From the NCBI GenBank assembly GCA_938046775.1, contig CALIXB010000004.1, positions 1 to 28,655 on the forward strand: DNA of 28,655 nt. The letters run 5' to 3'. The stretch comes from an uncultured Candidatus Saccharibacteria bacterium (GTDB taxonomy: Bacteria > Patescibacteriota > Saccharimonadia > Saccharimonadales > Saccharimonadaceae). Shown one piece after another: positions 1-5,072 of the stretch. Made by a program: the position numbers and the translations under genes. The notes under the pieces were generated by a model, which was given only the letters and a program-made list of their open reading frames with translations, had not been told where the DNA came from and ran no database searches. Each line of letters starts with the position of its first letter. Position 1 is the stretch's first letter.

Positions 1-53
1 GCACCGGGTTCTGGTCCCGGCATTCGGGGGTTCGAATCCCTCCATCCCAGCCA
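1..53 (+). tRNA. tRNA-Gln (anticodon CUG), 5' end cut off by window
   Basis: This is the 3' two thirds of a tRNA. The anticodon stem CCGGG (4-8)/CCCGG (16-20) encloses the seven-base loop TTCTGGT, so the anticodon is CTG, which reads the Gln codon CAG. A T arm follows (GGGGG, TTCGAAT, CCCTC at 26-42), then the 3' acceptor strand CATCCCA, discriminator G and an encoded CCA (51-53). The D arm and 5' acceptor strand lie outside the window. Confidence 0.93.
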
Positions 54-67
54 AGTCTGAAACTTAG

Positions 68-92
68 CAGCCAGTCATTTGGCTGTTTTTTT
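68..92 (+). terminator. Intrinsic terminator after tRNA-Gln
   Basis: CAGCCA (68-73) pairs with TGGCTG (80-85) around a six-base loop and is followed by seven T. It sits 14 nt after the tRNA CCA and overlaps the 3' end of the convergent membrane-protein gene. Confidence 0.85.
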
Positions 93-497
93 CGTAGGTA
101 TGTTCGCAATAATTAACAGTAACCACATAATCGCCAGTATCAACACTCCGACTAGCCCGCTCACGTCTTTCAATGTTGCGCCAAATATCACCGCTGAAGG
201 AGATCCATTCATAACCGCCGCTACACTAATCGCCACCATCATCCCCAGACTAATAAATCCAGCCACCCGACTCACCAAAATCGCCAATCGCGATATCTCC
301 ATGCCAATGAAAAACGGCAACGACATTAGCTCAGTAATCACTAAAACTATCATCACTACCAAACTCATTAACGAGTTAACTCCCACCGCCAAAAGAATCC
401 CCGGAAACTTCTCAAATGTAAACAATTGACACAATAACAACAAGATAATCAATACACCCGTGATTAGTTTTGCAATTTTTATCACTTTTTCCGACAT
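75..497 (-). CDS. Small four-helix membrane protein, unknown function
   Basis: A 140-residue protein that is almost entirely hydrophobic, with about four transmembrane segments (roughly residues 10-30, 35-57, 72-95 and 110-134) separated by short polar turns. Only the first eight residues and the last few (basic, TKKTAK) are clearly polar. I do not recognise a family and see no catalytic motif. The gene is a single transcription unit, convergent with tRNA-Gln, and its last codons overlap that tRNA's terminator. The ATG at 497 is well supported because a complete promoter (TTGAGC, 17 nt, TATACT) ends six bases upstream of it, which predicts a leaderless transcript. A channel, transporter subunit or structural membrane protein cannot be told apart from sequence alone. 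Confidence 0.7.
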   Translation of the reverse strand: MSEKVIKIAKLITGVLIILLLLCQLFTFEKFPGILLAVGVNSLMSLVVMIVLVITELMSLPFFIGMEISRLAILVSRVAGFISLGMMVAISVAAVMNGSPSAVIFGATLKDVSGLVGVLILAIMWLLLIIANIPTKKTAK

Positions 498-503
498 AAC
501 TTT

Positions 504-532
504 AGTATAGCCTGCGTTCCGAAAAAGCTCAA
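504..532 (-). promoter_or_regulatory. Promoter of the 140-aa membrane protein (leaderless)
   Basis: On the minus strand, -35 TTGAGC (527-532), a 17-nt spacer and -10 TATACT (504-509). Only six bases (498-503) separate the -10 from the ATG, so transcription should begin at or next to the start codon. Apart from this promoter, I see no gene in 498-672. Confidence 0.75.
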
Positions 533-660
533 GCTTGTTGTAATTTTTACGAAAACGCTTGCTCTTTTTAATAAAACATCATACAGTTAAATTAGCGAAC
601 GTTACAAAAATAAACACCACAAAATCGTATCTTTCGCTCTACGACATCCACCACAACTTA

Positions 661-690
661 AATACCCCGTCTCTATGGGGTATTTTTCTT
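661..690. terminator. Hairpin at the 3' end of trmD
   Basis: AATACCCC (661-668) pairs with GGGGTATT (677-684). The trmD stop codon (673-675) lies in the loop. The T-rich run is better on the plus strand (684-690) than on the trmD strand, so it is probably a weak terminator for trmD. Confidence 0.55.
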
Positions 691-1341
691 TGTCAACATT
701 TGCGACTGCTCGGCACGCCACCTGGCTATATTTCCATGATGACCACTTAATAACACATCAGGTACTCGCAGCCCCTTAAATTCCTCAGGCCGAGTATACT
801 GTGGGAACTCCAATGTTTCTCCATCTGAAAAACTTTCAATTTCCGCCGACTTTTCACCACCCAGCACTCCAGGAATTAGCCTGACAATAGAATCAATCAT
901 CATCATTGCTGCCAACTCGCCGCCAGTCAGCACAAAATCGCCAATACTCCATTGTTCATCAACTAGTTCTAAAATTCGCTCATCAACACCCTCGTATCGC
1001 CCGCAAATAAATATCACACCCCTGTCATCATCGGCTTCTTCCTGAGCTTTAGCATGCTTCCAGCGTTGCCCGCGCGGACTCATTAGTACCACTTTCGCTG
1101 TTTTATCCTGAGATTTTGCAAATTCTACCGCTTTCCATAACGGCTCAACCATCAGAAGCATCCCGTCGCCGCCGCCATAAGGAGTATCGTCAACTTGACG
1201 GCGAGGACCCAAACCAAACTCCCGCAGATTCACCGTCGTAAGCTCCACAATACCGTCTTTCTGAGCCTTCCACATCATGGAATTATTAAAAACTCCCGTC
1301 ATCATTTCCGGAAAAAGCGTAATAACTTGAAATTTTCTCAT
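673..1341 (-). CDS. trmD: tRNA (guanine-37-N1)-methyltransferase TrmD
   Basis: TrmD is a SPOUT-class enzyme that uses SAM to make m1G37 next to the anticodon, which prevents +1 frameshifting. At 222 residues it is somewhat shorter than E. coli TrmD (255). Diagnostic motifs are visible: GGGDGMLL near residue 57, GRYEGVDERI near 114, the SAM-knot segment with LTGGELAAM near 138, and SFSDG...LEFPQYTRP near 172, which contains the catalytic Asp. The C-terminal helical domain is short and ends in a basic tail. It stands alone rather than in the rimM-trmD-rplS operon seen in many bacteria. The start is supported by an extended -10 (TGG TACACT) ending seven bases before the ATG; there is no SD. Confidence 0.95.
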   Translation of the reverse strand: MRKFQVITLFPEMMTGVFNNSMMWKAQKDGIVELTTVNLREFGLGPRRQVDDTPYGGGDGMLLMVEPLWKAVEFAKSQDKTAKVVLMSPRGQRWKHAKAQEEADDDRGVIFICGRYEGVDERILELVDEQWSIGDFVLTGGELAAMMMIDSIVRLIPGVLGGEKSAEIESFSDGETLEFPQYTRPEEFKGLRVPDVLLSGHHGNIARWRAEQSQMLTKKNTP

Positions 1342-1348
1342 CTGTTAC

Positions 1349-1357
1349 AGTGTACCA
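1349..1357 (-). promoter_or_regulatory. trmD: Extended -10 promoter of trmD (leaderless)
   Basis: On the minus strand, TGG followed by TACACT, then seven bases (1342-1348) and the ATG. I see no good -35, which suits an extended -10 promoter. It is back to back with the plus-strand promoter at 1362-1390. Confidence 0.6.
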
Positions 1358-1361
1358 AGTG

Positions 1362-1390
1362 TTGACTTGATTGTCCAGGTATGATATATA
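1362..1390 (+). promoter_or_regulatory. Promoter of the 149-aa unknown gene
   Basis: -35 TTGACT (1362-1367), 17-nt spacer, -10 TATATA (1385-1390). It leaves a leader of about 48 nt that contains an SD, unlike the leaderless promoters elsewhere in the window. Confidence 0.65.
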
Positions 1391-1444
1391 TATTAACTTT
1401 TACTCAACCGAGTAGAAGTAGCCCTTACACAGAAAGGATGCATC

Positions 1445-1894
1445 ATGTCTTGCATCACCAAGAAAACCATCAACTGGTTCGCAGAAGATTTTGGCCTCCA
1501 CATCAAAGAGGAGGGCGGTGTGCTTTTGATGGACACGTATACTATTATGCCTCGTCTTGGTTGCGAAACTTACATCGCAGACTTGGTACGTAAATACCTC
1601 GCCCCCTACTCCGGCACTATTGACCGGATTGAGACCCTGAAGCGAGGTTTCGACGAGGCCACCGGCTTCGCAGTCTACGCCGGAGACACCATGGTGCTCA
1701 AGGTAGCACCATGGGCATGGGACAGAGGAGAACCTCACTCCGGCAACGGAGTGGGAGTCGAGATCTGGCCTGTCGTAAAACAGGCCACCGGATCCAAGCG
1801 TCTTGCAGACGCCTTCGAAGAAGTCAGCAAGCTGGCTGATCCCTATGTCTTGTCCTGGGACGGACAGTCTTGGTCGATTAGGAGGGCTTCCTAA
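1445..1894 (+). CDS. Hypothetical protein, unusual codon use
   Basis: A 149-residue soluble protein that I cannot assign. It has no signal peptide or transmembrane segment. It is mixed alpha/beta in appearance and rich in Trp and Gly (for example WAWDRG, EIWPVV, SWDGQSW). The ATG at 1445 is preceded at good spacing by AGAAAGGA; an in-frame ATG at 1439 would overlap that SD and is less likely. Codons end in C much more often than in neighbouring genes (ATC, ACC, GGC, GCC), which suggests either high expression or recent acquisition. It has its own promoter and a large structured hairpin just after the stop, so it is an isolated cassette between trmD and the khpA operon. An open frame on the opposite strand (1400-1927) is a shadow. 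The gene is real because promoter, SD, frame and terminator agree. Confidence 0.75.
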   Translation: MSCITKKTINWFAEDFGLHIKEEGGVLLMDTYTIMPRLGCETYIADLVRKYLAPYSGTIDRIETLKRGFDEATGFAVYAGDTMVLKVAPWAWDRGEPHSGNGVGVEIWPVVKQATGSKRLADAFEEVSKLADPYVLSWDGQSWSIRRAS

Positions 1895-1895
1895 C

Positions 1896-1970
1896 GCCCG
1901 CTGAGAAAATAGCTCGCCTTGAGACATTAAGTCTCGGCTTGAGCCTCTTGGCGGGCTATTTTCATGTCTT
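1896..1970 (+). terminator. Long structured 3' hairpin after the 149-aa gene
   Basis: An 11-bp stem (1896-1906 with 1946-1956, mostly GC with two G-T pairs) encloses further pairing: 1912-1915 with 1941-1944, 1916-1918 with 1936-1938, and GAGAC (1921-1925) with GTCTC (1931-1935). A T-rich tail follows from 1957. It begins one base after the stop codon. It may terminate transcription, protect the 3' end, or be a processed RNA. Confidence 0.6.
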
Positions 1971-1992
1971 TTTATAGAAATTATTCCCCACC

Positions 1993-2022
1993 AAAAAACC
2001 GCCCCACTAAGGACGGTTTTTT
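1993..2022. terminator. Bidirectional intrinsic terminator
   Basis: AAAAAACCG (1993-2001) pairs with CGGTTTTTT (2014-2022), extended by CC/GG after one mismatch. The A run and T run let it work in both directions, between the plus-strand 149-aa gene and the convergent khpA operon. I see no gene in 2023-2105. Confidence 0.85.
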
Positions 2023-2105
2023 AGCACAAATAAGGCTCTCAATAGTTTCCCATTGTCTCGCATAGAGCTGTTCTCGCATAATGTCTGTGCTTGAACTAGT
2101 TTTAA

Positions 2106-2495
2106 TTATATATCAAGGTCGTCGAGTTCTGCAAGCTCTTTTCTGGTATTTTCTGCGTAAGATGACTTATTTTCCACAACTTCATCTGTTGAGTTATCCA
2201 CAGCAGCGCTATTATCATAACCACTCTGCTCACGAGCACCAGAAAACCCATCATTATTCACAATCTTCAGATTATAACGAGCATCATTCTTCGCCCCCAA
2301 AGCCCTAAGTAAAGTCCGCAAGCTTTGCGCTGTACCACCGCGTTTACCGATTACCCGACCCAAATCTTCTGGATTGACGGTCAACGTCAGTAGAACACCC
2401 TTTTCATCAATTTCTCGCTCCACCACAACATCATCTGGATGCCCAACGAGTGTTTTTACGACATACTCCACAAATTGCTGGTCTATTGTTGACAT
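2106..2495 (-). CDS. khpA: KH-domain RNA-binding protein (KhpA-like) with acidic tail
   Basis: Residues 1-78 form the single KH domain of the KhpA/YlqC family. It has the GxxG RNA-binding loop in VIGKRGGTAQSLRTLL and the typical start with FVEYVVKTLVGHPDDV. KhpA binds RNA with KhpB and affects cell elongation and division in Firmicutes; its role here is inferred. The protein has 129 residues against roughly 75-80 in typical KhpA. The extra 50 residues are Asn/Ser/Asp/Glu-rich, look disordered and end DLDI. It is the last gene of the rpmF-nusB-NUDIX-rnc operon and has a strong SD (AGGAGG) in the 71-nt gap after rnc. It ends at the bidirectional terminator. Confidence 0.88.
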   Translation of the reverse strand: MSTIDQQFVEYVVKTLVGHPDDVVVEREIDEKGVLLTLTVNPEDLGRVIGKRGGTAQSLRTLLRALGAKNDARYNLKIVNNDGFSGAREQSGYDNSAAVDNSTDEVVENKSSYAENTRKELAELDDLDI

Positions 2496-2566
2496 TCTGC
2501 CCCTCCTCCTGGAATTAAACTGTAACTTACATTATACACGAGCGTTTTCAGCCGTGCAAATTTTCT

Positions 2567-3283
2567 CTATTTCTCGCCAGATTCTTGATACTTATCAATC
2601 GCCGCACGAGCAGCCTGCTGCTGGGCCACTTGCTTGGACGGGCCCACGCCGCGCCCCATCATCTTTTCACCCACAAACACACCAAGCGTAAAGACCTTAT
2701 CATGATCTGGGCCTTCCTCGCTCAAAACCTTATATACCGGCGTCTGGCTATCAACTCGCTGAGAAATCTCCTGCAAATACGACTTCGGATCGCGCCAACT
2801 GCCTGACTCCAATATTCCATCTAACTTGATGATAATATGCTTATGAATAAAATCTCGTGCGTCCTCAAACCCACGCTCCAAATAAATCGCGCCAATCACC
2901 GCCTCAAACGCGTTGGCTAAAATCTGCAAGTGTGCCCGCTCTGAGCCATTTTTCTCACCCTTTGACATACGAATTAGCGGACCATAGCCCAACTTATCAC
3001 CCGCATCACCAATGCTTTCCGTCCGCACCAGCGCCGCCCGCCAAGCTGTCAAAATTCCTTCCGGTTCAGAAAAATTGTTGAATAAATACTCTGTTACCGC
3101 CAGCTCCAGTACAGCGTCGCCTAAGAATTCCAGACGTTCGTTGTGATGATGAACAGATTTACGATGCTCATTAACATAACTACGGTGAGTTAATGCCGTA
3201 ATCAACAGATCCAAATTATTAAATTCAAACCCTAGTTTCTCGCGCGCAAATTCCTGATACGGAGTCGTATTCATTCCACTCAT
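2567..3283 (-). CDS. rnc: Ribonuclease III
   Basis: RNase III is the double-strand-specific, Mg-dependent endonuclease that processes pre-rRNA and structured mRNAs. The length, 238 residues, is normal. The N-terminal RNase III domain has the signature NERLEFLGDAVLEL, which carries E52 and D56. The C-terminal dsRBD (about residues 165-235) ends with the VAQQQAARAAIDKY helix. At the second metal site the sequence reads ILANAFEAV, so the position equal to E. coli D114 is Asn (N124, codon 2912-2914), while E127 (E. coli E117) is kept. The ATG directly follows the NUDIX stop codon, with AGGAGAA upstream inside the NUDIX 3' end, so translation is coupled. Confidence 0.95.
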   Translation of the reverse strand: MSGMNTTPYQEFAREKLGFEFNNLDLLITALTHRSYVNEHRKSVHHHNERLEFLGDAVLELAVTEYLFNNFSEPEGILTAWRAALVRTESIGDAGDKLGYGPLIRMSKGEKNGSERAHLQILANAFEAVIGAIYLERGFEDARDFIHKHIIIKLDGILESGSWRDPKSYLQEISQRVDSQTPVYKVLSEEGPDHDKVFTLGVFVGEKMMGRGVGPSKQVAQQQAARAAIDKYQESGEK

Positions 3284-3781
3284 CTACAGATTCTCCTGTC
3301 TAATTCGTTTCATTGCTAGCAGAATCAGCTTACCAATGTCTTCATACTCGACTTCATCCAACGCCTCATGGAAACTAAACCATTTTAGTCCATTCATCCA
3401 CTCTTCTTTCTGTAATTTCTCATTTGGATCAAGGGCTTTGACCAAATACACCTGCGTAGTCATTAGTACTAGTTTATCAATTCGACGATAACGGAAATTC
3501 ACCTTGCCCAGCCAGCCATGTAATTCAATGTTCTTCAGTCCAGTCTCTTCACCAATCTCCCGGCGAGCTGTCGCCTGAGCTGTTTCACCCTGCTCAATAT
3601 GACCTTTAGGTATCGTCCAACGATCACGAGCGTCTTGATATAACAAAAACTCCGCCTCGCCCTTTTCATTGCGTCGAAAAATCACACCACCAGCGGTCGG
3701 CTCGCGCACAATCTCCTGAATTAGCGGCTTTTTGCCGCCGCCAAAGTATTTTTTTATCTTATCAAAGTTGCTTGTTCTCAT
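3284..3781 (-). CDS. NUDIX hydrolase
   Basis: A 165-residue NUDIX-family pyrophosphohydrolase. The full Nudix box is present: GHIEQGE, seven residues, then REIGEETGL. These are the Mg-binding and catalytic glutamates. The preceding strand (AGGVIFRR, then RWTIPKG) is typical. The substrate cannot be told; the layout, with basic residues after the box, resembles diadenosine-polyphosphate or nucleotide-sanitising Nudix proteins. I chose the ATG at 3781 over the longer frame from 3829 because GGAGGAG lies about seven bases upstream and the extra 16 residues would be read out of frame over nusB. It overlaps the nusB 3' end by 20 nt and abuts rnc, so it is an internal operon gene. Confidence 0.9.
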   Translation of the reverse strand: MRTSNFDKIKKYFGGGKKPLIQEIVREPTAGGVIFRRNEKGEAEFLLYQDARDRWTIPKGHIEQGETAQATARREIGEETGLKNIELHGWLGKVNFRYRRIDKLVLMTTQVYLVKALDPNEKLQKEEWMNGLKWFSFHEALDEVEYEDIGKLILLAMKRIRQENL

Positions 3782-4220
3782 TATCGGACTCCTCCACGAG
3801 GGTACGGAGTGCCGTGCCAAGCACGCCATTCACAAATTTACCCGAGTTATCCGAACCGAACGCCTTTGCTAGTTCCACCGCCTCGTTAATCACTACTTTT
3901 GGCGGAACCGTATCTGCACAGTATAGCAATTCATACAAACCAATTCTTAGAACTGTTCTATCAACCCTAGATAACTGGTCAACTGGCCACTCTGGAGCTA
4001 AAGGTTTTAGCTTTTCGTCCAATTCCATCTGATTCGCCAGTACGCCACTAACCAGATTATCAACAAATTCAACGTCATCAACAGATGATTTATACTCCGC
4101 TAAATTACGCTGTAAAATACTTTTGTAATCAATATCAGCATCGCCTACCTCTGCGCGAAACTCATATTCATACAGTGTCTGCAACGCGACAATTCGTCCT
4201 AAATGACGGTTTGATGCCAT
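3762..4220 (-). CDS. nusB: Transcription antitermination factor NusB
   Basis: NusB binds boxA RNA with ribosomal protein S10 (NusE) and supports antitermination across rRNA operons. The 152-residue, all-helical protein has the family pattern RHLGRIVALQTLYEYEF at the start, RVDRTVLRIGLYELLY near residue 85 and VVINEAVELAKAFGSDNSGKFVNGVLG near 108. The length fits the family. It follows rpmF by 24 nt. Grouping with rnc and L32 makes an rRNA and ribosome-biogenesis operon. It has a weak SD (AGGACG) upstream, and its 3' end contains the SD and start of the NUDIX gene. Confidence 0.95.
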   Translation of the reverse strand: MASNRHLGRIVALQTLYEYEFRAEVGDADIDYKSILQRNLAEYKSSVDDVEFVDNLVSGVLANQMELDEKLKPLAPEWPVDQLSRVDRTVLRIGLYELLYCADTVPPKVVINEAVELAKAFGSDNSGKFVNGVLGTALRTLVEESDNENKQL

Positions 4221-4244
4221 TACTAAGCGTCCTGTTCGTAATTA

Positions 4245-4391
4245 TTATTTTGTTGTTTTACCAGTTTCACGCTTAGTCGTCTTCACTTTCACTGGTGAAG
4301 TTCCATTAACGCGACGTGCCAATTTTAATACCAAATGACTGCGACGAAGTCCAGTTTTACGTGGACTGCTCTGTTTTTTAGGCTGTGCCAT
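4245..4391 (-). CDS. rpmF: 50S ribosomal protein L32, cysteine-free form
   Basis: A 48-residue basic protein that begins MAQPKKQSSPRKTGLRRSHL, the classic L32 N terminus (MA-PK-K-SxxR/K..RRSH). L32 sits near the peptide exit side of the large subunit. There is no cysteine, so this is the zinc-independent (C-minus) type and lacks the CxxC pairs of zinc-binding L32. The C-terminal half is short and Lys/Thr-rich. The ATG at 4391 has AGAGGAGA upstream. It is the first gene of the rpmF-nusB-NUDIX-rnc-khpA unit and lies behind a near-consensus promoter. Confidence 0.9.
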   Translation of the reverse strand: MAQPKKQSSPRKTGLRRSHLVLKLARRVNGTSPVKVKTTKRETGKTTK

Positions 4392-4433
4392 AATTCATTC
4401 TCCTCTTTTAGGTTGTCATAAAACTTACGTACT

Positions 4434-4462
4434 ATTATACCTTTTTTATTAGGTAATCTCAA
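4434..4462 (-). promoter_or_regulatory. Promoter of the rpmF-nusB-rnc-khpA operon
   Basis: On the minus strand, -35 TTGAGA (4457-4462), exactly 17 nt, and -10 TATAAT (4434-4439). It lies 43 nt upstream of the rpmF ATG, so this transcript has a leader of about 35 nt with an SD. Confidence 0.85.
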
Positions 4463-4490
4463 GGTTTTATCTAAAAATTATACAAGCGTA

Positions 4491-4519
4491 TTGACTTTTT
4501 GTATTGGTTATGTTAATAT
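4491..4519 (+). promoter_or_regulatory. Promoter of the 181-aa membrane protein (leaderless)
   Basis: -35 TTGACT (4491-4496), 17-nt spacer ending in TGT, -10 TAATAT (4514-4519), then seven bases and the ATG at 4527. It diverges from the rpmF promoter within a 135-bp intergenic region. Confidence 0.8.
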
Positions 4520-4526
4520 ATGGAAC

Positions 4527-5072
4527 ATGAGTAAAGAACAGCTTACACCACGAAAAGACGATTTAACAGCATTGATAGACGAGATTTATTCAAAAAAACT
4601 CCCGAAAATAACAGCCTTGATGGATGCTGTGTTTACTAAATCAGATAGCCGTGATAGCACTAGTGTGACGCCAGGGGCTTGGACGGACAAGGAAATAAGC
4701 GCCACCCCAGAGAAAAGCAACAAAAACCTACCAACTAGAATAGCCGTAGGAGCGCTAGCTGTAGCTATGACTATAGGCGGTATCGTTGGGCTGGGCAAAC
4801 TCACAGAAAAAACTGCTTCTGCAGAGATAACTATTTACGACCCAAAAAATGCACAAGAGCAGATATGTGACACTCAGGCTAGACTAGAAGAACGCCTAGG
4901 GTTGGCTAAATCTAACAGCTACGATACTTTTCAAGGATGTGAAGGAACAGCCAACATGGTCACTGAAACCGAAGAAGGGGTGAATCCAAGAGACAAAGTC
5001 AAGGTTACTGTTACCACAAACGCTTTTAGTGAAGTGGCTGTAGCAGAGAAAGTCGAAAACCCGAATAACTAA
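4527..5072 (+). CDS. Single-pass membrane protein, unknown function
   Basis: A 181-residue protein with a soluble, charged N-terminal part (about 70 residues). One transmembrane helix follows (roughly 72-91, IAVGALAVAMTIGGIVGL), then a C-terminal part of about 90 residues with two cysteines (in EQICDT and QGCEGT) that could form a disulphide outside the cell. The orientation is inferred. I recognise no family. The frame is open from 4491, but the -35 and -10 boxes lie inside that extension, so the real start is the ATG at 4527. It is convergent with leuS, and the two stop codons overlap in CTAA (5069-5072). Confidence 0.75.
   Translation: MSKEQLTPRKDDLTALIDEIYSKKLPKITALMDAVFTKSDSRDSTSVTPGAWTDKEISATPEKSNKNLPTRIAVGALAVAMTIGGIVGLGKLTEKTASAEITIYDPKNAQEQICDTQARLEERLGLAKSNSYDTFQGCEGTANMVTETEEGVNPRDKVKVTVTTNAFSEVAVAEKVENPNN

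Noticed and set aside
1400..1927. 175-codon open frame on the minus strand opposite the 149-aa gene
   Set aside because: It runs through the other gene's promoter-proximal region and terminator hairpin, has no SD or -10 at its start, and looks like a mirror of the C-rich codons on the plus strand.
4491..4526. Upstream extension of the 181-aa membrane protein
   Set aside because: The extension encodes the -35 and -10 boxes of the gene's own promoter, so it cannot be translated from that transcript.
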